From the NCBI GenBank assembly GCA_051530055.1, contig CM121343.1, positions 3,224,001-3,288,000 on the forward strand: a stretch of DNA of 64,000 bases, in the 5' to 3' direction. Within the stretch, counting starts at the first letter, position 1; every line of letters starts with the position of its first letter. Both the position numbers and the translations under genes were made by a program. Positions 12,286 through 23,878 of the stretch are shown one piece after another. This stretch comes from Neoechinorhynchus agilis. Taxonomy: Eukaryota > Acanthocephala. The notes below the pieces were generated by a model. It worked only from the letters and a program-made list of their open reading frames with translations, ran no database searches and was not told where the DNA came from.

Positions 12286-12682
12286 AAATGAAGATTGATT
12301 GAATACATTTATCGTTATTGATATACTAGATCTATAGTGAAACCGGCATAGCAATTAATATTACACAGCGTTCATTAAGTAGTTTCTTCGTAACCCCTAT
12401 TAGATCGTCGTTTAAAATTTAAAAAAATCCTTTTACGGCAGTGCATATTAATTTCAGTTATTTGTTTTTAAATTTTATAATTAATTAGCTACGCGCGTTT
12501 TCTACTCAAATTAGACAATTGTTGCCTGGGCAACACAAGTTTTTAATTATAATTTATAATTGAGTTGCATTTTATTTGTGAGAGCAGTGTGACCATAATA
12601 CCGGTGTGGAATTTGCATAAGGAAAAGGTTTGTAATCTAATTTTTTTAAATTTATCCTTTATGCTCTGCTGGAGAAGGTAAA
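12286..12682. other. upstream region of the repeat gene
   Basis: AT-rich sequence leading to the start codon at 12,683. No promoter motif can be assigned with confidence. Confidence 0.4.
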
Positions 12683-15600
12683 ATGTATGACAACCGTCAA
12701 GATTTACAACAGTTGGTTAACAACCTACAAGCCTCAATGCTTGGATCACAAGTCTCTTGCCGAAAGTTCAACAGGAAGAAATTTATCTCAGATGCTCTAA
12801 GAGAGCCGCCATATAATCTAGAGATTGTGAAGTATCTGTCTCAGGTAATTTCTTAAACTCGTAAATGTATCCATCACGTTATTGCTGTTGAAATTTATTC
12901 TTTCCACTATTCTTTGGACTCGATTTTAAACCAACACATTGGTAGAAACATACTTGTTGCTATGAAGAGATTATCTAAACTAGATCGAAAATTTGACCAA
13001 CTATTTCGTTAATGATCGCCTAATATGAGTCTTGTCTTTTATGGGTTCTTTATACACTTGATTGTTGCCAATTTTCAGACACGATTAAGTTTTTTCTTGT
13101 GACCTCTTTAATATGGGAATCATCATCGATAAGTTCAATTCCTCATTAAACTTCTCTTTCAAAGATGGATGAGATCATTGAAGATGTGGACTGTCATGAA
13201 CTGCGTCCGCTGAGATTACCTTTGTTAAAAAAAATTAGATTTCTAGAAAATAGCGAAAATCAAGGAATTTGTGCATATAGTCATGTAAGTATTTGTTGCT
13301 TGGAATTTTGCTCTCCCAATATTAATAAATTTCAAGGCAATCAAGCAGTTAGAGATGAAAAACTGGATTGTTAAAAGGCGAGAGGGTTGGAATAATCTTT
13401 TTCACAAGTTTAGGGAAATCCCACTACTTCGTAAAATCGAATCTCAGAAAGCGGAAGTGACCTGTGTGGATGACATTATCGATAACGTAAATGAAGCAAT
13501 ACAGGAAATGTCAATTTATGTTAGAACTGCAAAGGAAATATATAAAAACAATTGCCAAGTGTGAGCATTTATCTGCTTTCTGCCTTGATCGCTGGATCGG
13601 CACTGGAATACACCTAAAAATAAACTGTCGCCATCTCTTAGATTTAAACATTTCAAGTATAGACCACCAGCAGGAACGGAATTTATTGTCGAGCATGAAT
13701 ATTTGATCCCAGTTCCATCTTATAATCCAAGTTGGCAATCCTTGTTACATATAAAGATTGTACCTAAGCCTCGCGATGACACGACTGAAAAATATCTTGT
13801 AAGTTCATTTTATGGCAGGGAAGTTTATTCCCGCTGAAATCCTTAGACCCAAAGAATGGGCAATTCAGAATTGTTTAAATCAATTTGTGATTCAATGACT
13901 GTTCTGTATGACTTTAAAGACCGAATATGGACATTGGCCCAATCAAAGAATCCGTTTAAAGTTAAGATCTTTTTGTCTATCTCGCTCCGATTAACTTACA
14001 ACGAAAATAGATGCACAAAAAATATACCAAGAGTACTTTAGAAAGATCTGTACATCGATTGAAACTCTTAAAGCTAAACCACGATAAAGGGTATACTATT
14101 TTGCTACATGATGGGCTTAAAAAATAATTCTAAAATGATCGTTCTTGAGCCGAGATACCACTTCGAGTCCATTTGAACAATTTAAGCCCTTAAACCCTGC
14201 ATTGTTCAACCGAGGGTTATATTTAAATTCGCATAAAACTAATATTCTGGGATGTACAAAAGATAAACGCGACTTCATCCGTAGGATAAAAACATAGATT
14301 ACAATTGATGATTTCGCAATTTAAAATTGTAGTGCGTGCAATCGAATTTCAAAGTCAAATTAAGGTTCTAAAGATTTTTTTTCGAGTAACCCAAAAAATG
14401 GAAGCGAAAACTATGAATTGGTAGAAATGCAATATGTAGAAATTAAGTTTTTAAGCTGTATTTCAATAGATTAATTTACTTATTAACCTACTTTTCATGT
14501 TAGCTATTCTAAGAGATTAAAAAATTTAAACGGCCTTGCTTATATTAACAGGTTCACAGTTTGTTTTGATTTAAAGAAGTATCACAAGACTAAGAAATCC
14601 AATGTTCGTCAAGTTACACCTGTCCGCTATGTCATACGAGGAGATTGGTTCGTTAAGCAATTGTCCACCGATATTTTCAAAGAAAGTCCATTGCCACCTA
14701 CTCCCGAGCCTTTAAAAAAAGTCAAGGACATGACTATAGATGAACAGACATCAATGAATGCCCGCACTCAAATAAAACAAATGGATTCAAATGTAAGAAA
14801 TTCAAAGGTTTCCAAAGAAGTTAAGAATGGTCCAACAAAGGAATTGGATAATATTCGGAGGAAATTAAGAATTTCTGACATTTCTGGAAGATTGCAGATT
14901 TTTGAAAGGAAAACAAAACCCCAAGGAAAACACTTAAAGTCCAAGGAGAGAAATTCAAAATATTCTAATAACAATGCCCGAACTCAAATAAAACAAATGG
15001 ATTTAAATGTAATAAATTCAAAGGTTTCCAAAGAAGTTAAGAATGGTCCAACAAAGGAATTGGATAATATTCGGAGGAAATTAGGAATTTCTGACATTTC
15101 GAGAAGATTGCAGATTTTCGAAAGGAAAACAAGACCCCAAGGAAAACACTTAAAGTTCAAGGAGAGAAATTCAAAGATTTTGACACAATGAGCTCAAATT
15201 GAAATAAAACAAATGGATTTAAATGTAAGAAATTCAAAGGTTTCCAAAGAAGTTAAGAATGGTCCAACAAAGGAATTGGATAATATTCGGAGTAAATTAG
15301 GAATTTCTGACATTTCGAGAAGGTTGCAGATTTTTGAAAGGAAAACAAAACCCCAAGGCCAGCACTTAAAGTCCAAGGAGAGAAATTCAAAATATTCTAA
15401 TAAGAATGCCCGCACTCAAATAAAACAAATGGATTTAAATGTAAGAAATTCAAAGGTTTCCAAAGAAGTTAAGAATGGTCCAACAAAGGAATTGATAATA
15501 TTCGGAGGAAATCAAGAATTTCTGACATTTCGAGAAGATTGCAGATTTTTGAAAGGAAAACAAAACCTCAAGGCCAGCACTTAAAGTCCAAGGAGAGAAA

Positions 15601-18600
15601 TTCAAATATTCTAATAACAATGCCTGCACTGAAATAAAAACAAATGGATTTAAATGTAAGAAATTCAAAGGTTTCCAAAGAAGTTAAGAATGGTCCAACA
15701 AAGGAATTGGATAATATTCGGAGGAAACCAAGAATTTCTTACATTTCGAGAAGGTTGCAGATTTTCGAAAGGAAAACAAAACCCCAAGGCCAGCACTTAA
15801 AGTCCAAGGAGACAAATTCAAAATATTCTAATAAGAATGCCCGCACTCAAATAAAACAAATGGATTTAAATGTAATAAATTCAAAGGTTTCCAAAGAAGT
15901 TAAGAATGGTCCAACAAAGGAATTGGATAATATTCGGAGGAAATTAAGAATTTCTGACATTTCGAGAAGATTGCAGATTTTTGAAAGGAGAACAAAACCC
16001 CAAGGAAAACACTTAAAGTCCAAGGAGAGAAATTCAAAATATTCTAATAACAATGCCCGCACTGAAATAAAACAAATGGATTTAAATGTAAGAAATTCAA
16101 AGGTTTCCAAAGAAGTTAAGAATGGTCCAACAAAGGAATTGGATAATATTCGGAGGAAATCAAGAATTTCTGACATTTCGAGAAGATTGCAGATTTTCGA
16201 AGGGAAAACAAAACCCCAAGGCCAGCACTTAAAGTCCAAGGAGAGAAATTCAAAATATTCTAATAACAATGCCCGCACTCAAATAAAACAAATGGATTTA
16301 AATGTAATAAAATTCAAAGGTTTCCAAAGAAGTTAAGAATGGTCCAACAAAGGAATTGGATAATATTCGGAGGAAATTAAGAATTTCTGACATTTCGAGA
16401 AGATTGCAGATTTTTGAAAGGAAAACAAAAACCCCAAGGAAAAACACTTAAAGTCCAAGGAAGAGAAATTCAAAATATTCTAATAACAATGCCCGCACTC
16501 AAATAAAACAAATGGATTTAAATGTAAGAAATTCAATGGTTTCCAAAGAAGTTAAGACTGGTCCAACAAAGGAATTGGATAATATTCGGAGGAAATTAGG
16601 AATTTCTGACATTTCGAGAAGATTGCAGATTTTTGAAAGGAAAACAAAACCCCAAGGAAAACACTTAAAGTTCAAGGAGAGAAATTCAAAATATTCTAAT
16701 AACAATGCCCGCACTGAAATAAAACAAATGGATTTAAATGTAAGAAATTCAAAGGTTTCCAAAGAAGTTAAGAATGGTCCAACAAAGGAATTGGATAATA
16801 TTCGGAGGAAATTAGGAATTGCTGACATTTCGAGAAGATTGCAGATTTTTGAAAGGAAAACAAAACCACAAGACCAGCACCTTAAGTTCAAGGAGAGAAA
16901 TTCAAAATATTCTAATAAGAATGCCCGCACTCAAATAAACAAATGGATTTAAATGTAAGAAATTCAAAGGTTTCCAAAGAAGTTAAGAATGGTCCAACAA
17001 AGGAATTGGATAATATTCGGAGGAAATTAGGAATTTCTGACATTTCGAGAAGATTGCAGATTTTTGAAAGGAGAACAAAACCCCAAGGAAAACACTTAAA
17101 GTCCAAGGAGAGAAATTCAAAATATTCTAATAACAATGCCCGCACTGAAATAAAACAAATGGATTTAAATGTAAGAAATTCAAAGGTTTCCAAAGAAGTT
17201 AAGAATGGTCCAACAAAGGAATTGGATAATATTCGGAGGAAATCAAGAATTTCTGACATTTCGAAAAGATTGCAGATTTTTGAAAGGAAAACAAAACCAC
17301 AAGACCAGCACCTTAAGTTCAAGGAGAGAAATTCAAAATATTCTAATAAGAATGCCCGCACTCAAATAAAACAAATGGATTTAAATGTAAGAAATTCAAA
17401 GGTTTCCAAAGAAGTTAAGAATGGTCCAACAAAGGAATTGGATAATATTCGGAGGAAATTAGAATTTCTGACATTTCGAGAAGATTGCAGATTTTTGAAA
17501 GGAAAACAAAACCCCAAGGAAAACACTTAAAGTTCAAGGAGAGAAATTCAAAATATTCTAATAACAATGCCCGCACTGAAATAAAACAAATGGATTTAAA
17601 TGTAAGAAATTCAAAGGTTTCCAAAGAAGTTAAGAATGGTCCAACAAAGGAATTGGATAATATTCGGAGTAAATTAGGAATTTCTGACATTTCGAGAAGG
17701 TTGCAGATTTTTGAAAGGAAAACAAAACCCCAAGGCCAGCACTTAAAGTCCAAGGAGAGAAATTCAAAATATTCTAATAAGAATGCCTGCACCCAAATAA
17801 AACAAATGGATTTAAATGTAAGAAATTCAAAGGTTTCCAAAGAAGTTAAGAAATGGTCCAACAAAGGAATTGGATAATATTCGAGGAACAAGAATTTCTC
17901 ATAGCTGAGAAGATTGCAGATTTTTGAAAGGAAAACAAAACCCCAAGGAAAACACTTAAAGTCCAAGGAGAGAAATTCAAAATATTCTAATAACAATGCC
18001 CGCACTCAAATAAAACAAATGGATTTAAATGTAAGAAATTCAAAGGTTTCCAAAGAAGTTAAGAATGGTCCAACAAAGGAATTGGATAATATTCGGAGGA
18101 AATCAAGAATTTCTGACATTTCGAGAAGATTGCAGATTTTTGAAAGGAAAACAAAACCACAAGACCAGCACCTTAAGTTCAAGGAGAGAAATTCAAAATA
18201 TTCTAATAAGAATGCCCGCACTCAAATAAAACAAATGGATTTAAATGTAAGAAATTCAAAGGTTTCCAAAGAAGTTAAGAATGGTCCAACAAAGGAATTG
18301 GATAATATTCGGAGGAAATTAGGAATTTCTGACATTTCGAGAAGATTGCAGATTTTTGAAAGGAAAACAAAACCCCAAGGAAAACACTTAAAGTCCAAGG
18401 AGAGAAATTCAAAATATTCTAATAACAATGCCCGCACTCAAATAAAACAAATGGATTTAAATGTAATAAATTCAAAGGTTTCCAAAGAAGTTAAGAATGG
18501 TCCAACAAAGGAATTGGATAATATTCGGAGGAAATTAAGAATTTCTGACATTTCGAGAAGATTGCAGATTTTTGAAAGGAAAACAAAACCCCAAGGCCAG

Positions 18601-21600
18601 CACTTAAAGTCCAAGGAGAGAAATTCAAAATATTCTAATAAGAATGCCCGCACTCAAATAAAACAAAATGGATTTAAATGTAAGAAATTCAAAGGTTTCC
18701 AAAGAAGTTAAGAATGGTCCAACAAAGGAATTGGATAATATTCTGGAGGAAATTAGGAATTTCTGACATTTCGAGAAGATTGCAGATTTTTGAAAGGAAA
18801 ACAAACCCCAAGGAAACACTTAAAGTCCAAGGAGAGAAATTCAAAATATTCTAATAACAATGCCCGCACTCAAATAAAACAAATGGATTTAAATGTAATA
18901 AATTCAAAGGTTTCCAAAGAAGTTAAGAATGGTCCAACAAAGGAATTGGATAATATTCGGAGGAAATCAAGAATTTCTGACATTTCGAGAAGATTGCAGA
19001 TTTTTGAAAGGAAAACAAAACCCCAAGGCCTACACTTAAAGTCCAAGGAGAGAAATTCAAAATATTCTAATAAGAATGCCCGCACTCAAATAAAACAAAT
19101 GGATTTAAATGTAAGAAATTCAAAGGTTTCCAAAGAAGTTAAGAATGGTCCAACAAAGGAATTGGATAATATTCGGAGGAAATCAAGAATTTCTGACATT
19201 TCTGGAAGATTGCAGATTTTTGAAAGGAAAACAAAACCTTGTACTACTGCCTTAAGTCCAAGGAGAGAAATTCAAAATATTCTAATAACAATGCCCGCAC
19301 TCAAATAAAACAAATGGATTTAAATGTAAGAAATTCAAAGGTTTCCAAAGAAGTTAAGAATGGTCCAACAAAGGAATTGGATAATATTCGGAGGAAATTA
19401 GGAATTTCTGACATTTCGAGTAGATTGCAGATTTTGGTAAGGAAAACAAAACCGCAAGGAAAACACTTAAAGTCCAAGGAGAGAAATTCAAAATATTCTA
19501 ATAAGAATGCCCGCACTCAAATAAAACAAATGGATTTAAATGTAAGAAATTCAAAGATTTCCAAAGAAGTTAAGAATGGTCCAACAAAGGAATTGGATAA
19601 TATTCGGAGGAAATCAAGAATTTCTGACATTTCTGGAAGATTGCAGATTTTTGAAAGGAAAACAAAACCCCATGGCCATCGCCTTAAGTCCAAGGAGAGA
19701 AATTCAAAATATTCTAATAACAATGCCCGCACTCAAATAAAACAAATGGATTTAAATGTAAGAAATTCAAAGGTTTCCAAAGAAGTTAAGAATGGTCCAA
19801 CAAAGGAATTGGATAATATTCGGAGGAAATTAGGAATTTCTGACATTTCGAGAAGATTGCAGATTTTTGAAAGAAAACAAACCCCAAGGAAAACACTTAA
19901 AGTCCAAGGAGAAAATTCAAAATATTCTAATAAGAATGCCCGCACTCAAATAAAACAAATGGATTTAAATGTAAGAAATTCAAAGGTTTCCAAAGAAGTT
20001 AAGAATGGTCCAACAAAGGAATTGGATAATATTCGGAGGAAACCAAGAATTTCTGACATTTCGAGAAGGTTGCAGATTTTTGAAAGGAAAACAAAACCCC
20101 AAGGCCAGCACTTAAAGTCCAAGGAGAGAAATTCAAAATATTCTAATAAGAATGCCCGCACTCAAATAAAACAAATAGATTTAAAATTAGGAAATTCAAA
20201 GGTTTCCAAAGAAGTTAAGAATGGTCCAACAAAGGAATTGGATAATATTCGGAGGAAATCAAGAATTTCTGACATTTCGAGAAGATTGCAGATTTTTGAA
20301 AGGAAAACAAAACCCCATGGCCATCGCCTTAAGTCCAAGGAGAGAAATTCAAAATATTCTAATAACAATGCCCGCACTGAAATAAAACAAATGGATTTAA
20401 ATGTAAGAAATTCAAAGGTTTCCAAAGAAGTTAAGAATGGTCCAACAAAGGAATTGGATAATATTCGGAGGAAATTAGGAATTTCTGACATTTCGAGAAG
20501 ATTGCAGATTTTTGAAAGGAAAACAAAAACCCAAGGCCAACACTTAAAGTCCAAGGAGAGAGGTACAAAGTATTCTAATGATGGAACCAGTGTTCAAGAA
20601 CAACCGATCGATTCAAATTTAAGAGCCTCACCTCATTACAAACTAACACAGCAGGGCATTAGCCCAAGAAACTCACAGATTTCCGAAAATAGTACGGGTA
20701 TTCGAGACCGGCGTTCCAATTTCGTGCAAGAAAACTCACGGGTCTTGGATTGTAATATGACTACTCAAGATCGACGAGTAAAGTCCATATCCAAATATTC
20801 ACGTATTTCTGACAATGGCAAGATTAATGGCGAAGAGGCACGAGCTGCTGCTAGTGAGTTAATATCCGTTGGACTATATGGTCACTTTCCATTATCAGAC
20901 ATATCGTCTAATAAAAGTGAAAACATCTCCAATGTATTAGAAACGCGTGGTTGCATTCAGGATAATCCTAGCAACCAACTGAGCTCTACGATAAGCGACC
21001 GAATTTCATCTCAACAAGACGAGATTCTTCGAATCTTTCCAGATTATTTAATGCACGAAAGCTCACCGATTTTTGGCGGAGACGCAGAAGTTCTACATCA
21101 GCGATTCGCATCTCAACAATTGGAACCAGCGCGGGTTTCTGAGAAGGATGAGATGGTACAACCTCTTCAATCGGATTCAATGGTAGAAAGCTCATCGAAT
21201 GCTGAGAGTGAATTTAGTGGTCAAGACATGCACGATGTCGGAATTTTCCATGCACTTAAGTTTATTGAAGAATTAGAGCATGAAGCAAAAACTAATCGTA
21301 CTTCGGACGAAATCAGGGAAACTGAATGTTTAGATTCAAGTTCCTATTTAATTGCTTCTGATAATTTTGACGACGTTGAAAGTACTCAATCGTTCCAATC
21401 AGAGCTTAGTCAGATGGATTCACTTTTTATTGAGGAGGTCGAAAGTACTGTTAGGCAGCAGTCAACTTTAGGTCTGATAAATTCGGAAGTTGTAGAAGAG
21501 AATGAAAGTGTTCAAAGTCAGCATCTAGACGTCTCAAATACATCAATTATCGAGGAAACCAAAAGAGTTTACCCGCACTACATGCCTCGTTGCTCGGAAA

Positions 21601-22500
21601 TTGTGCCAATCTGCAACGATGCTACAAATGATGGATTGCAAACGTTAAAGTGCATCTCTACGAATTCACCAAATGTTAAGACGGTCGATGGCGTTCAAAT
21701 TTCCGATGTAAACAGTAGCCCAATACCTTCAGCAGTTGAGGACAACAATGAAAATGATCGAACGTTCCTTGAGATAGCTTCGTTTATTTTTAAAGAGTTT
21801 GAGCCTAATCTGAGATCCTCACGGAATGCTAGACCAAGTCTTCATATTTGTCAGAGTGATGAGTCAATTGATAGTGAAGAAGTGGACGAAGTGGACGAAA
21901 GTCATTTTGAGATTGACATTGATAAAATTAAAGAAGTGTGCCCAAACCCGAAACCAATATTAGATCTCACAATACCAAGATGGGCAAAAATATTAGAAGA
22001 CCGTGCTAAAGATGTTATTGCTTTTTTGGATGTTTCTAGTTACTCAACTACGGACGATGTAATTTCTCAGGTTCTTTTTTTGCGGTTTATATATTAATAA
22101 ATCTACAATTCCATAGGTAATCGATAGTATGGCTAAGATCGTGATGAAAAAAATTACATCCGATCGCGAATATGTGTGCAAATTGAGCACAATTGGATGG
22201 GATGAGGAAGATGAGCAAGAGAAGGCAAACAGCGTTTTAGAATTTAAACATTTTCCAAATGATTTCAATAGTATTGTAAAAGATAGAGACACTCAGGGAT
22301 TAATGGATGCGATCATGTATCACCCAACGAAGATTTCTTGTTCTGCCATTGATGCTATTGATTTATCTGAAAAGAGACTCAAAGCCTCTATTCGACGTTC
22401 GCTGGGTGAAGACATTTCGGTAGTTATGGAAAATTTAAATAACATAATTGAATACCGTAACACGACGGATTTTAAACTTTTTGAAGAAGTTCTTGATTAG
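12683..22500 (+). CDS. unrecognised protein with ~27 tandem 72-residue repeats
   Basis: No family recognised. Exons that join in phase 0: 12,683-12,844 (ATG start), 13,165-13,284, 13,337-13,558 and 13,658-13,798. A poorly resolved stretch of small exons follows (13,815-14,050), then a long exon from about 14,552, and a last exon 22,117-22,500 after a 46-nt intron. The N-terminal part has a globular look (for example PPAGTEFIVEHEY, IPVPSYNPSW). From 14,757 to 20,575 the protein is a lysine/arginine-rich array of 72-residue units. It then becomes an acidic, Ser/Asp/Glu-rich region (20,576-22,070) and ends in a mixed C-terminal exon. The frame is continuous over 19,239-22,070, covering the last six or so repeats and the acidic tail. 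Earlier repeats carry several one-base indels and one in-frame TGA (15,189-15,191). Basic repeats followed by an acidic tail suggest a scaffold or nucleic-acid/cytoskeleton-binding protein, but that is only inference. Confidence 0.65.
14757..20575 (+). repeat. 216-bp coding minisatellite, about 27 copies
   Basis: Unit of 216 bp encoding 72 residues, in order: NARTQIKQMDLNVRNSKVSK, then EVKNGPTKELDNIRRK, then ISDISRRLQIFERKTKPQ, then HLKSKERNSKYSN. Copies are nearly identical. Variable positions are few and recurrent: KL/KS/KP after IRRK, QGKH/QGQH/QDQH/HGHR, T-Q versus T-E, NNNAR versus NKNAR. The mosaic distribution of these variants along the array points to gene conversion or unequal exchange. 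One frame of the complementary strand is also free of stops through most units. Indels occur near 15,490, 16,308, 16,425-16,460, 16,938, 17,460, 17,850-17,900, 18,666, 18,745-18,810 and 19,240. Confidence 0.95.
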
Positions 22501-22509
22501 TAATAATTA

Positions 22510-22515
22510 AATAAA
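22510..22515 (+). promoter_or_regulatory. polyadenylation signal
   Basis: An AATAAA hexamer lies 10 nt after the TAG stop of the repeat gene, close enough to imply a very short 3' UTR. Confidence 0.5.
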
Positions 22516-22849
22516 CCATTTAATTAAATATGCGTTACTTTTCGGCTATATCTTCACTGCTAAAAATAATTTAAGAACGTCGCGACTGCTAGACAAATCT
22601 ATCATTTTGCATTTTCCACAGGAGGAAGGCGAATAAAATTTGCTCAAAATCGAACTTTTCTAGTTTCGAAATTCTCATTAAATTCTTTGAGATATACATA
22701 TTTTGCTTAATATCTTTGAAATATGAAAGGAGTCGTTGATTTAAGAGGAACCGGGATTAATTGTTTCATTGTCTCGATTGCGAATAATAAGCATTCATTC
22801 CATTGTTTGAATTGTGGTGATGATAATCCCGGATCAAACGTATTTTATT

Positions 22850-22935
22850 GGATTGAAATATTTCGAAAGAGGAAGCCTCGCTTCATCAGTCACCTCAAAA
22901 GATTTTTGTTGTTTTGAATGGCTCAAGCTCGCGGG
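22850..22935 (+). repeat. relic related to the Penelope-like element arm
   Basis: Encodes FRKRKPRFISHLKRFL, matching the arm at 49,565-49,625, which reads IRKRKPRFINHLKKFL when its frame is followed. The nucleotides have diverged more than the peptide. The surrounding 22,520-23,430 has no supported gene. Confidence 0.4.
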
Positions 22936-22939
22936 AATT

Positions 22940-23435
22940 CATTTCATGGTCCGTTTTCTAATTTGGTTTTAATAGGAGACAAGATTTAGAACCCGTTGCG
23001 TCATTTTTTTCTATAATTGAACATTTTGGATACGTTATTGAAGACCGTCGTGCTAACTCTTCAAGATTTTTAGATGGTATCAATAAACCAAACTCACAGT
23101 AGTTTTTTTGAAGTTAATTTGTTTCCTTTGCATACGATGGATTAATAAGATTCAAACCTTGAACATTGTGCCAAAAATAGTAGCCATCATTGATATTCAT
23201 ACGATGTACCATGCTCATTATGCCTGAAATTATACCATAAATTGCTCAATGCGAGCTGCTTTTAAAAAGTGCTCAGAAATGAAGAACGGTAAAATTTGTG
23301 TGTCGAAAATAATAGATTCTTAATTGAAAATGTTGTTTAAGTTTAACAAGGGGTTTTAATTGTTCTTTTAAGAAAAGCGGTAATTGTAGCAAGTTATTTG
23401 AATTGCAAACAGTCTGAGTTTCAAGGAGGCAACTA
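22940..23435. other. no supported gene
   Basis: AT-rich spacer. Nothing recognised. Confidence 0.4.
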
Positions 23436-23439
23436 TAAT

Positions 23440-23660
23440 GGATGGCTACTTTTCGAAATATGACACTTATTTTCCGGCAGCTCGGCACTCTGCTCCAGGA
23501 TCTCTCGAAGAAATTGAGAGAGGCAAGCGGAGACTCAAGAGCAGGCGTATTCCTTCGACAAAATATCTCGCTGGCAGTACAACGGGGCAATGCTGCCAGC
23601 GTGATGGCGACGGTCGAGGAAGGACAAAAGCTGGAATTTGGCGGGAGGTGGTGAGTGTGC
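23440..23660 (+). repeat. dispersed coding-like fragment, copy 6 (longest)
   Basis: The best-preserved copy. From about 23,442 the frame reads LSKKLREASGDSRAGVFLRQ, then NISLAVQRGNAASVMATVEE, then GQKLEFGGRW, and runs into gtgagtgtg, an excellent splice donor. No following exon was found. It may be an exon of a gene copied across the genome, or part of a transposon gene. Confidence 0.55.
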
Positions 23661-23878
23661 TTCAAACAGATTGTTTGAATTGTTAAAAGTTAAAAATATA
23701 TATTTTATCGCGCGAGAAAAAACCTTTTATACTACAAAGACTCCTATAAATCACTTTACCAGAGTGGTTCCATCTTTAAAAGCTTCATATTTTTGGCAGC
23801 ATTGATGGCTCACGAGGGTATACAGAACAATTCATTTATAATAAAGCACCGTAGTTATTCATGCACGCGTTCATCATT

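Noticed and set aside
14768-20554. Minus-strand open frames of 70-196 codons as separate genes
   Set aside because: They recur with the 216-bp unit, start at no consistent context, and the sense frame joins real exons at both ends; kept only as a finding.
14757-20575. Relation between the coding 216-bp repeat and the 217-bp satellite B
   Set aside because: Periods nearly coincide but the sequences share nothing recognisable on either strand.
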